This document shows positions 24,133 to 34,892 of a stretch of 64,000 nt of DNA, piece after piece. This stretch comes from Neurospora crassa OR74A (lineage: Eukaryota > Ascomycota > Sordariomycetes > Sordariales > Sordariaceae). The notes under the pieces were generated by a model. It was not told where the DNA came from. It was given only the letters and a program-made list of their open reading frames with translations, and made no database searches. The stretch lies in NCBI RefSeq assembly GCF_000182925.2, contig NC_026505.1, positions 2,480,001 to 2,544,000 on the forward strand, in the 5' to 3' direction. The first letter of the stretch is position 1. Every line of letters begins with the position of its first letter. The position numbers and the translations under genes were made by a program.

Positions 24133-25540
24133 TCATACATCATCAACCACCCCAACTCTCCTCAAATACACACTCCTCCCATGTCCCTCCGGATGACCCT
24201 TCACTACAATTATTTGTTTTTGTCCATCTACTCCCACTCCCACCTCCATAATCTCTTCATACCCTTCAAACCCCACCAAATCATCTCTCCAGATCTGCAC
24301 CGCACCTGCCCCAGCCCCCCTTTCGTTTCCTCCTCTAGTCACTTCCCCATTCCCGAAATAAAGTCCCCTCAATTTCCCATCCCCCAAAACCATCCCCACC
24401 ACCCGCTTCGCCTGCTCCATGTCCCCAACCTCCATTAGCACCCTTTTCGGCCTATAAGTCCTCGCAATCTCCAGCAGTCGTGCATAAAACACGTCTTCTT
24501 CCTGATACTCCACCGTTTGTAACAGGATTTCGTTGTCTGGGTAGTACCAGTGGTCGTAGAAATGCTTCTGATGTAAATCCACGCGCTCGACGGGCGGGAC
24601 GAGAGCGAGTTTTGGTTCCCAGTTGCGCACGGAGCGGGAGGTGGACAGAGCGAAGCCGGAGGGAGAGATGTAAGGAGGGTTGGAGGTCAGGAGGTCCCAT
24701 TCACCCGTACCTGTAGAGGAGGAGGAGGAGGAGGAGGAGGAGGAGGAAGTGGATGATGATGAAGGGGTGGAGAGGATTGGGTCTAAGGAGGTAGGAGAGA
24801 AGATATCGGCTTTGTGGAAGTGGAGCAATCTTTGTGGATGGGATTTATCTCTGGGACTGGAAGGGCGAGGGAAGCGGTGCGCATGGAGATTGTGGTGCAG
24901 GTTTTGGCGGGAGAGGTTGATGGCTTTTTGGGAGATGTCGACTCCCACTATGTTTAGGGACTGGAGAGGGAGAGAGCGGGAGAGTTGGGAGTAGAGGAGG
25001 AGTGGGATGCAGCCTGTGCCGGTGCATAGATCGATGATGTTTAGGGGTTGGTGTTGATCTGGATCTGATTCGGACTTGGAACTGGAAAGAGAGTGGCGAA
25101 GGATGTTGGAGAGGTGGATGGTGTAGGATTCTGTTTCCGTTCTTTTTTTTTGGTTGGAAAAGAGTGTTAGTTAGTCGGTAAGTGAAGAGAAGCTAACAAC
25201 AGTCGAGGAGAAAGTAACGAGACAGTGATGATTGAGTGAATACATGCAAATGTACCTACCTGGGAATCAACACCCCTGGTTGACACTTGATTTCGAGATC
25301 ACCGAATGGCTGGTTGCCAAGCACGTAAGCCAAAGGGAGACCTTTGCCTCGCCTGTCGCATAGCTTCCATACTCGGGCACCAAAGGGAATGATGGAAGGG
25401 GTTTCGGCGACATGCTGTTTGATCCAGCGGAGCTCGTTGGCGGTTGATTCGAGGGTTCGACAAACGGGAAGAAGTTTGGCGGCGTTAAGACCTAGTTTTT
25501 TGCGGCCTTGCCAAAAGAGTTGAGGTTTGATTCGGGGCAT
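24133..25540 (-). CDS. mtq1: Mitochondrial release-factor glutamine methyltransferase (PrmC/HemK type)
   Basis: This family methylates the glutamine of the GGQ motif in peptide release factors; Mtq1 is the mitochondrial form. Exon 1 is 25540-25260, exon 2 is 25141-24133, and the 118-nt intron has a GTAGGT donor and an A-run just before its AAG acceptor. The 429-residue product has LAYVLGNQPFGDLEIKCQPGVLIPR spliced to TETESYTIHLSN (the family LIPRPETE motif), the SAM-binding IIDLCTGTGCIPLLLYSQL, and the catalytic SNPPYI. A poly-Ser tract between the SAM and NPPY motifs is encoded by an AGG/TCC triplet repeat at about 24714-24747. Mitochondrial location follows from the family; the N-terminus is basic. 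Confidence 0.9.
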
Positions 25541-25879
25541 AGTTTTCCGGGAGATGTTACGAAGGTTGTCTTCTAGGTCACAAACTCGTTATGAGACTTC
25601 TTGGTGCTATTTTCTTCTGTACATCAAGGTGAGGGTGCGAATGGATGTCAATGTAGAGAAATTAATACGCTTATTATTTTAATGGCTGATATTTACTATT
25701 GACCTATTTGGTGAGATTGACCAATGCCCAGAGAAAAAGATCGTAATAGAAGCCCGAACAGGTGAGCCACACTCACTGGAGTCTTATGTTTACACGACCA
25801 AAGTCAAATCGACGGTTGAAGTCGGTTGACGCTGATGAGGTACCATTTCCGAAAGGTGCAATCGAGGAACTCAGAGGTA
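25541..25879. other. Upstream region of the Mtq1-like gene
   Basis: 339 bp between the Mtq1-like start and the inverted-repeat element. Composition is ordinary and no feature is recognised. It presumably holds the promoter. Confidence 0.35.
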
Positions 25880-25928
25880 CCATAGCGCGCAACCCTACTT
25901 GTAAAAAATGATCTCTGTTATGATTTTA
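25880..25928 (+). repeat. Left terminal inverted repeat
   Basis: Starts CCATAGCGCGCA and matches the reverse complement of the right end over about 50 bases with scattered differences. GC-rich only in the outer 12 bases, where the two ends are identical. Confidence 0.75.
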
Positions 25929-26301
25929 CACTTCCAAGATATTTTGTCTTGAAACGTATCCATGGATCAGTTTGAGTAAAAGTTGATAAACTGTAAAAAT
26001 TGGTTATAAAGATAATAGATAAATTTGAAATAGAAATTTTTTCTAATGTAGAATAGAATTTATAATTATATTTATCTCCTTACTAGAAGATTTACCTTTT
26101 GATAACTTTTTTTTATTAATTAAATTCATTTTGGAAGCTGAATTTGTTCTATATCAGTTAGGACTATCTTTCTTCAAAGAAGTTAACTTATAAACTTATA
26201 TAAATATTAAAAAAGAATAAGATATAAGGTTAGAGTATGGGAACCTTTATTAAATAATGCTATTTTTTTACAGTTTAGAAATAAGAATAAATATAAAAAT
26301 T

Positions 26302-26374
26302 TCAACTACAATAAGGAATCGAACAAGAACCTAACGATGAAGAACTACTTCATTAACCACTTAGCTACTAAGCT
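26302..26374 (-). pseudogene. tRNA-like fossil inside the A+T-rich element
   Basis: On the minus strand an A-box-like TAGCTAAGTGG (26357-26367) and a B-box-like TGTTCGATTCC (26315-26325) lie at tRNA-like spacing. Between them is a perfect 6-bp hairpin, ATGAAG/CTTCAT. The acceptor and T stems do not pair well. It may be a RIP-damaged tRNA or tRNA-derived sequence, or chance in A+T-rich DNA. Confidence 0.35.
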
Positions 26375-26897
26375 AAATAATTATTTCTAAAGGGTTATTT
26401 AATTCTTTTAATAATATAAGTAATTCAAAAAGTAATTATAAAAAAAGTCCAAGGATTTTAAAACTACGAAGTTATAAAGGATAATATATTTTATTCTGAA
26501 TATTATAAATCAAAACTTTCAATGTAAAATTCTATATACCATAAGTAATATAAATATAAAATTTTTAATAAGGATTTTAAGTGTAAAAATAAATATTTAC
26601 TATAAGTATAAAAGTGTAAAATAAGTTATTTAGGAAATTCTTATAATAAAGTTATTTATTACTCTTTTTGAAAAAGGCTTGTAAAATAAATTTAAAATAG
26701 TCTTTTTACTTATAGCAAATTTAATATATTAAAATCTACTCAATACAAAAGCATCTTGGAGATGATTTTAATGTAAAAATAATATTGTATATAAAATTAT
26801 TTTTTCAAATTTTATCATTTTATCCAAGCGATCATACCTGGTATGATTTTTATATTGCAAAATGCTCCCTCTATAAAAAAAGAATCCACTTGCATTG

Positions 26898-26944
26898 AAA
26901 TCATACCCAAGACCATTTTTACAGATACCGTGTGCGCGCTATGG
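26898..26944 (-). repeat. Right terminal inverted repeat
   Basis: Read on the minus strand it starts CCATAGCGCGCA and continues to TGTAAAAATGG and GTATGATTT, parallel to the left end. Confidence 0.75.
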
Positions 26945-27223
26945 TACTTCTAGAGGTGCATGCAATACATCGTTATCTAATCAGATAAAGCTACGATAAG
27001 CTGTTCCACTTCGATGACGCCAAAAGTTACCCCTGTAGTTACACAGTAAGCACTCGTAACTCCGAACTCTCCGCTGACATAAATTAACTAAGCACCATCA
27101 TCCATCACCAACTCCATTTGCGACAACGACAAGGGATATAAAAGACGACATCTCCGACCCTGAATTGGGCCCTACATGGTCAGACGGTCTTCCTTGCGCA
27201 TTTGATCCGCACAAATAACAACC
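26945..27223. promoter_or_regulatory. Upstream region of the Aim32-like gene
   Basis: 279 bp of ordinary composition between the element and the start codon. It includes GATAAG (26994-26999), which could be a GATA-factor site. Evidence is sequence match only. Confidence 0.3.
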
Positions 27224-28589
27224 ATGCTCCTCCTCCGACCTCTCCGCCAAACATCACGAGTCGCAACCGCAGCCCTGAGCGCTTCGACGACGCGGGCTTG
27301 CGCTCAACGCTCCAGTAATGTAGCCCCCTTCTTCCGGCGCACATACGCAGCAAGAGGTGCCCCTGCGGCCTTCCCGACCATCGATACCTGCCCATCGCCC
27401 ACCTGCTCATGCGCCCCGACTCCCTCGTTCCCCGAAGGCTTCGAGATCGATCATACCACGCCTCTTAACGGTCTTATGCCAAACCACGCTCAGCAAGTCC
27501 TAATCTGCACTGGCAAGGACGACTGGCCATCCAAAATCGAGGACGATGACAATGGCCAAAACCATGCCGCCATGCTGCGTGATCTAATTGGCCGCGGAGG
27601 TCCCTATAGCGATGTGAGTTGACCAAAAAGCCCATGGAAAGGAAGGTCCAGCCAGTCACAGTTAAAGGAGATGGTGGAGGATCCAACGGGAAGAAGAAAA
27701 AGAAAAAAAAAAAAGAAAGCAGTAATGGCTAACAGGTAAGTTCCCACCTCCCCCTTGAGGTTTGTTCCTCCCCCATCAACAGCCCTTCCACAACATCTCC
27801 GTCCTCAACGTCTCCTTCCCCCCATCTTCTTCGTCTCCTTCTTCTGCGTCTTCCTCGCCCGCCGACCAAGAGGAGGCCACAAACACCACCACCACCCCCC
27901 CAAAAACAACATCCATCTACCTCCTTCCCGACTTCAAATACGTTCCCTCCCTCTCCTCCGACCCCAACCACGTCAAGGCCCTCGTAAAAGCCCACCTCCT
28001 TCCCGAAAAGCTGCACCCCGTGCACAACCACTCGCCGCCCGCCAAGCGGGAGGCCCTCCTCCGCGATCCCAGCTACGGTGATATGCTACCCGGCGGGGTC
28101 CGCGACATCCGCAACGAGGTGATTGTTCTCATCTGCGGCCATGGCGGGCGGGACCAGCGGTGTGGGGTGTACGGGCCTCTGTTGAGGAGTGAGTTTGAGA
28201 CGAGGCTGGCGGAGCAAGGTCAACAACAACAACAACAAAAACAACAACAAGGGCCGGGGATTGAAGTGCTGAAGGGCGCTGCTGAGAAGGCCGTGGTGGA
28301 CCTGGAGAAAAAGAAGGGGGTCTGGGGAGCAAGAGTTGGACTGATTAGCCACATTGGTGGCCACAAATTTGCGGGCAACGTGATTGTTTATATCCCGCCG
28401 GGCTTGAAGTCTTATGATGACTCGGACGTGCCGCATCCACTGGCGGGACATGGCATTTGGTACGGTAGGGTTGAGCCGAAGCATGTGGAGGGGATTGTGC
28501 AGGAGACGATCAAGAAGGGGAACGTGATCAAGGAGCTGTTCAGGGGCGGGATCAAGCAGGGTGGTGAGATTTTGAGGTTGCCCTTGTAG
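27224..28589 (+). CDS. aim32: Aim32-like mitochondrial 2Fe-2S thioredoxin-fold protein
   Basis: Exons 27224-27613 and 27783-28589, with a 169-nt intron (GTGAGT donor) that joins GPYSD to PFHNISVLN in frame; 398 residues. The N-terminus is Arg/Ala/Thr-rich, a likely mitochondrial presequence. The body fits the sucrase/ferredoxin-like (Aim32) family: a Cys-rich start (CPSPTCSCAP), VLICTGKDDWPSKIE, then ICGHGGRDQRCGVYGP, whose HxxxRDxRCG block carries the conserved Cys/His cluster ligands, and GHKFAGNVIVYIP near the end. A Gln-rich insert (about 225-240) comes from a CAA repeat. In yeast Aim32 is an iron-sulphur protein that affects mitochondrial thiol redox and protein import; that function is taken from the family. 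Confidence 0.86.
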
Positions 28590-29049
28590 ACCCCTAGGTA
28601 TCTGCGTACCTTACTTAGCCTGTAAGGATTTGTGAGATCTTCGTGAAAAGTCTTCATAGCTGAATTCAATTTCGATCAAAGCTGAATGTTTCTTGATCAC
28701 CGTGACATCGCTAAGCATACCCACAATAGTGAGTGAACACTCCCAAGTAACGAATACAAGCAGCCCCGCGTCCATCTTTTGAATGGTTTAGCGAACAATG
28801 TCATCATGCACACCAACGCTTGGGCAAAACAAGCACTGGAGATGTTGAGATACCAATGGTAGTATCAGCGCTATACCAACTGTGTAGAGGTATGTAGGAC
28901 GTCTAGTGTGTATAAAAGTCAACAAAGAGAAAAACAAGAGACGCCAGCCTCGACACTGTGTTTTTTTTTCAATTCCAATCCACTGCCTCCCATCCCAGCT
29001 CAAGCCTCTTCTTCTTCCTCTTCTTCTTTCTTTTGCCCACATCTAACTC
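28590..29049. other. Convergent 3' region, Aim32-like / P4-ATPase
   Basis: 460 bp containing both 3' ends. Nothing else was recognised. Confidence 0.35.
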
Positions 29050-32000
29050 TTATATCCCCTGGACCTTCCTATACGAAGGCGGTTTCATCGTCCTCCTAAT
29101 CACCTTGGCCGCATACGTCGGGATGAGCGAGATAGCAGCGATAGCAGCCACGCGCCATAAGAAGCCCCTGTTTATTTTGGTCAGTCAGTCTAGTGAACAA
29201 TCTTTTTAAAGGGATACGGTAGTACCCCCAGGGAGAGAGAGAGAAAAGGTAATAACACTCACAAAGTCAAAACAAACTTCAAATCAAAATAATCCCCCAA
29301 AAACGGTATCGAGACAATGTACATCAGAAAGGTTCCCACAATCGAGACCACCATGACCCAATGCCACGTCGTGATCTCGATCGCAACCATGAGCAGCTCG
29401 TTGAGCACCAGCACCGTGTAACTGACGGCCAACATGCGGGGGCCATCGATGCCGGTGAGGACTTGAGACAGGCCCTGGATCAGACAGCCCTGATAGATGG
29501 AGACGAAGACCCAAACGAAAAACGTCCGGTAGGAAAGAGAGCTACCCGAGGTTAATTCCTTGTAGAGCTCGGGGTACAGGTTAGCAAGGTCCTCGTCTAC
29601 GTCCTTGTCGAGGACGAGAGAGAGGACGGGGAATGCGGTGTAGACTGTTGCGTAGCCTACCATCAGCCAGTCCTGTGTTTTGTTTAGGTTAGTAACTACG
29701 ACTGCAACGAAAGGGATCACTCGCCAAGTCAAACGTACCTTGTAGAGACCCTCCGGCTCAAACTTGAGAGCAATACTGTACATAGTCTGACAGACAGCAA
29801 TAATCAAGCCACGATGAATGACAAACTGCGCCAGCTTTGCGCTGCGCTTATAGCTATTACGACCGTGCCACACCAAAAGCTTGGTCAAGTGATGAAACTG
29901 CTCGATGGAAAAGTCGGCCGCCAAACTAGCCTGGCGACCTTCCTTACCCACAATACCCACGCCCACGTCAGCAGCCTGGATCATGGAAACATCGTTTCCA
30001 CCGTCCCCGATACAGCAGACGCGCTTCTTGGTGTACTCCTTGATTAGCTTGGCGACCTCGGCTTTCTGGGTAGGCGAGCAACGGCAGGCCACGACGGTCG
30101 GCAAAAGCACGGCTACGGAGATGAACTCGCGTCGGAAGTGGGTCAGGTACATGGCGAGGGACTCTCCATCGATGAGCAGACAGGAATCGGTCTTGCTTCG
30201 GAGCAGGTCCAGATTATCTTGCGCGCCGTCCTTCCTCCTGAGCTTGGCAATCGTGTGGATGTACTGACCCCTGGCTACAAGCTTGGAGCTCACGGCGACG
30301 CAGCGAGCGGTTTCGACCTTGTCGCCTGTAAGCATCCAGATTTTAATGCCGGCGTTTCGAAGAAGTTCTAGAGAAGGTTTGACGTCCTTTTGCAGCTTAT
30401 CTTCGACGCCCGTCACACCAAGCAGTTCCAGGTTATGCTCGAGATACTGCGAGACGACAGCCTGCATGTTGGCTTCGCGGCCGCTGATGGCGAGCGAGGC
30501 TTCGTGGTGCTTGGCCGAGAACTCCTGGTATTCCTTCAGAGACAGACGCTTCCTGCCGACCACGAGCGTGCGGAGACCTTCGCGCGCCATGTTGGCCGTC
30601 TCCTCATCGAGCCAGTCGTTGGCAGCGACGATGGAGCTCATGACAGTGTCCGCACCCTTTTGGTAGAACCAAATCTCGCTGCTGCCGAGGCTGGGGTTCC
30701 CGGGCTGGAGCTTTTCGTAGAACTGGACAATGATGCCCATGCGCTTGCCCTCCGAAGTGAAGGGGAAAATGTCGAGAATACGAACCTTGACCACTGGCCG
30801 GCCGGTTTCGGCGGATTCGAGAACGATGTTCTTGCGATCTCGGTGAGCCAGACGCAAGCCTACGGACTCGGTCCATTTTACAATGGCAATCTCGTCAGGC
30901 GAGCTGGCTTGGTATGAGTTGACGGTGTGACCGTTCTCGTCTTCTTCCGAAGTTGGGGTAACGTTGTGGCAGAGGGCAAGAGCTAGTACGACATCACGGA
31001 CACGCGACCCAATCTCTCGGCGTGTCCTCGTGGCACCAACATTGGCGGCCGAGTATGTTGAAGACGGGGTTGCCAAAGCCAAGCTTGCGGAAGAGGCCGA
31101 TGAGCTCAGATTAAACCCCTGCTTCACGTAGGTTGCAACCTCATCCATTGCTTCGTTGGCATACGAGACAGTGCCGACGTGGATCTTTTTCATTTCCATT
31201 TCGTTTTGGGTTAGAGTGCCCGTCTTGTCACTCAGTAGATACTCTATCCGTCCCAGATCCTCCGGAATCGTGCTGGTTCGCACGACAGCCCCGGGAATCC
31301 CAGGATCTCTTTGGATAAACCATGAGTAGACAGACTTGCCGAGATCCAGGTTGACACGGAGACTAATGGGGACGATGGTGGAGAATAACACTAAGAATCT
31401 CATGATCTTCACGTACCAGATGTTTCCCTTGGCCGTGCTGAAGCCTTCCAGCGCAACAAGAACGATAGACAGGAAGAGCGTCAGGAAGCAAAGGATTTTG
31501 GTGAGTGAGTTGATCTCATACTCTAGAAGGCCGGTCTTTGATCGCGAAGGTGATGTAGACAGGGCTGACCGGGTTTGAGGTCCGGTATAAACAATCACTG
31601 CGAGGGTTGTCGCATTCGATGCGATGACCGTATTCGCCCAGGCCGTGTTGTCGATCGAGAGAGGCGCTGCCTTGACATCGTCGCCCTCCCTAGGGTTGTA
31701 GGCGGCACCGCTCATGACATCTTGTCGCGAAGGAAGAAGTTCCAATGTTCCGACGAACTCATTGACCCTTTTGTCAGGTTTTCCGGCCGTGACACGGAGA
31801 CGAACTAGTTCCTCAGTGCTAAGGTTTTGAGATAACGGGGACGCCAACCGCAGCTTCCAATCAGTTTCACCGTCCAGTTGGTCGGTCCGAATAAAAGTCT
31901 CGCCGCTAGAGCTTCCCTCGGCGCCATTATTGTTGCTCTCCTTGGACGTTTTCGCATTCTTGGAACTGCCCTCTCCAACATCGTCATCATCGACATGGTC

Positions 32001-33236
32001 CAGGAGCAGCATCTCCTCCTTCGCGGGTACTTCTTGCTCTTCGGTCTCCTTGTTGGCAGCTGATTCGTGTGCCAAGCACTTGAGAATGATAACATCTGCC
32101 GGAACGCGATGGCCCTTGGTAAGCTTCAAGACGTCACCGACCTTGAGGTCCCGCGACTTTTTGCTGACTTCGGATAGGTAGGATGCCGGCAATTCGCGAA
32201 GACCCCGACCTTCAGTCTGTTCTTCCTCCTCTTGGATATCCGATAGCCGATCATTTTCCTGCTCAATGCCAAGACGTTTAGAGCCCGTTCGTGTATGAGA
32301 CGATTTCATCTTCCTCCTAGGCCGGTTGATGCCTAGACTAGCGCCTGGATCGTCGAACTGCAGAACGGTGTACTCTTCGGAATTCGCCTCGTTGTCCCTT
32401 CTTCTCCGTTCGATATCGTCGTAAGCCTCCTTTGCTAGGGTGATGAACAAGACAAATGCCAAGGGTGCAACGTAGGTGGAGAGATAGCCGATTCGTAGTG
32501 CGGGGATGGCCTGGGAGAGGGCGACCAGGAGGAAGTACATGTTGAAGAAGAAGGAGAACTCGTTGTACAAAGTGACTGGCAGAAAACTCCATGCTGTGTA
32601 CTTTGCGTTGGATATGATGTTGGGTGGGAAGCGGGTAGACTGGGATGAGCCAACTGCAACTAATCGTGACGATGAGGGGTCGTCTTCCTCCTGTTCCTGC
32701 TCGTCGTTATGGTTGCTCTGGTCGCCCGACATGAAGCCTGGTAGCTTCATCGAGATGTTTCGAAGACCGTCACCGGCGAAAGACCTCCGTCGTCTTCCAC
32801 TGCTGGTGCGTATTCGGCCGCCACCACCATGTTCGCTGAGGAGGCCGGCATCCTCGTCGTGGGTGGCACTGCCAACCGAGTGGCGATCATGGCGGAGCAG
32901 AGCGTCGGCGTCGTCGTCGTCGTTTCCGTCCCGGCTACGGCCTAGCTCGCCATATCCATTGCGTTTGGCGCCACGGCGTAGACTCCCCATGCGAAGATTG
33001 CGAAGTGCTATACTTGTTGTTGGGGGAGGAGGGCGTTGTTCGGACGAGTTGCGGCTGCGGTGTTGCCCCAAGGACTGGTGGTGGTTATTGGGGTCGGTTG
33101 CCTGGGGGTCGAGTTCTTCGAGGTCTATCTCCAAGTCGGAGTCGGATTCATCGACGACGTGGGAATCGGGCGGCTTGGAGAGATGGTATGTGTCTGAAGA
33201 AGGCATTCCGCATTGGGCGAAGCCCTTTTCCTCCAC
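29050..33236 (-). CDS. neo1: P4-type phospholipid flippase, Neo1 / ATP9 class
   Basis: Moves phospholipids to the cytosolic leaflet in Golgi and endosome membranes. Exons 33236-29739, 29672-29263 and 29167-29050 give 1,341 residues. Intron 1 (66 nt, GTACGT donor, TACTAAC branch) is an in-frame multiple of three that would insert 22 residues between GLYK and DWLMVGY if kept. Intron 2 (95 nt) is supported because the last exon restores the Neo1-like tail FLWRVAAIAAISLIP...PPSYRKVQGI. Key motifs: TDQLDGETDWKLR, DKTGTLTQNEMEMKKI with the phosphorylated Asp at 670, KGADTVM, LTGDKVETARCVA, GDGGNDVSMIQAADVGVGI. The N-terminal 200 residues are Ser/Asp/Arg-rich and poorly conserved. Neo1-class enzymes usually work without a CDC50 subunit. 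It diverges from Sec16, another early secretory gene. Confidence 0.94.
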
Positions 33237-34892
33237 AGCTAGATAGCGTATGCTCTTGAGTCGTGTTGTCCTTTTTTGTTTTTTTTTTGTCTGATCTGTC
33301 GCGGCCTAACTGTAGCTAAGGGTAGCTTGGGCTGTGGTCGCGACTGCGTTCGGATCTGTGGTTGGTTTGTTTGGGTTGAGTTAGGGGTCACTTGGGAGGG
33401 TCCTCGTGGTGTCGAGATCAACTCCTCCTTCCCATAGTGGCCGTGGTTGGTAGTCTAGGTGCGTCTGTCTTGCTGCTGGGTGCTACGTGCTTCTGGGGTC
33501 GGGTGTGCTGCGCCTGCAAGGGGACGGGAGTCGAGATAGTGTCAAGTTACTCGATAGAAAATAGTCCAGTCATGGTAGTGATTCGTACAATGTTTTCATC
33601 AAGTCGTCCGCGGGCACATCAACTAGGTAGAGGTAGGGAACTGAGAGATGACGATGGCATGTGACGGAAAGAAAGTCACAAACGGGGACTCGGAACGGAA
33701 ACTAACAACTTGAACTGAAAGTGGTGGTAAAGTGGCAGTGATCGGACTGTGTGCGCGGCCTGCTCTTCATACCGTACCTCGTACCTCCACTCTAGAGGTA
33801 CCTACCTACCCATCGATGACAGGCTCCCTCCTGGTGCGTCCAAGTTCGTGCAGTGGCTGTGATGATGCTGGAGGAGGGACTGAGCGCGCTTATCTGTTAA
33901 AGCAGTACCTACCGGCATCCATCGAATTCACCTAAATAACTGAGTATATTCTCAACACTGGGACAGGCCGATAAGCTAAGTAGGTATACTGCTTCCCCAT
34001 CCATGTAACATGGAAGGACAGCTGTTGTAACGTTTTTTGTTAGAGATCCCCGCGCATTCCCCGCCATCCATATATCAGACCGCCTAAATGTACCACGTAG
34101 CGTAGTGTACTATTGTGCAGACAGGGCAGCAGTCAACCTTCTGCGACCTCTGTGTCTTGATTTCCGCGGATTTTCCCAGGAATCTTCCGACGGCCGCTCC
34201 CGGTGCGCCTCCATCGTCACAGTCTTGGATCTTGACAAGTTGCAACAACTGAACTTGGCCTTCCATTGAGGTTCTGCAGTCGCGCAGTCTCATACTATGA
34301 TCCTTTCCCACGTGTGATCGACCATTCCATCCCAACGTTTCCCAGATCTGTAGTAACAAACAGGACGACAGCATTGCCCTCTTCCTTGTCATTGACGAAA
34401 TCCAGCCGGCGTTAGACTTTCTTCCTCATGTTGACAGCCATGATCAGCTGCTGAACCTACTTGTACAAGTTAGTCGTCCCTTTTGCTTGCCCCTATTCCC
34501 ATTCCCATTCGACAATTGCGCACTCTGGGCCTGCTGAACAGGGGTTGTCTTGCCCGCAGTCCTCTGAGGCTCCTCCTCAACAGGGCAGCCCAGTTGCCCA
34601 GGTCCGCTCCCCATTCTCAATCCCGTCGCCAATCGCCGTTCGGTTCGTTACGCGATCAAGCGATCCCGTCGAGTTTCGCCCCATCCTGGACTTCCCACTT
34701 CTACTGTTTGTAGCTAGCTCCTCCTGGCCAACAACAAATACTACCCTTTCTCCATCTTCAAATATTCCCACCTTCTCTCCCCTTCTTCATGTACTAATCT
34801 TACTTATTATATACAGTAATTCAATATTTTTTTTGTGTTTTTGCGCGCCCATACAGCGTCCCCAGCTGTATCGCGCCATCTAATCGCCCGCC
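33237..34892. promoter_or_regulatory. Divergent upstream region, P4-ATPase / Sec16
   Basis: 1.66 kb between divergent starts. Short T-runs near 33270-33290 lie in the P4-ATPase leader. The right 450 bases are C/T-rich and look like a long Sec16 leader; an ORF at 34461-34883 is low-complexity and most likely part of that leader. No RNA gene was seen. Confidence 0.4.

Larger units (their letters stand above)
25880..26944. mobile_element. RIP-degraded DNA element with terminal inverted repeats
   Basis: A block of about 1,065 bp, by eye roughly four-fifths A+T inside, bounded by inverted repeats. Left (from 25877) and right (to 26947) share a perfect inverted 15-mer GTACCATAGCGCGCA. Similarity continues with gaps and mostly transition differences for about 50 bases (TGTAAAAA, then TATGATTT). 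A TA lies just outside each end (25878-25879 and 26945-26946), which fits a TA target duplication of the Tc1/mariner type, although the palindromic GTAC leaves the exact edge open. No ORF survives. The A+T richness fits RIP, the process that mutates repeats in Neurospora. It may be a short non-autonomous copy or a remnant of a longer element. Confidence 0.72.

Noticed and set aside
34461-34883. 140-codon ORF just before Sec16
   Set aside because: Ser/Pro/Leu-rich translation of a C/T-rich leader; more likely untranslated leader than a gene.
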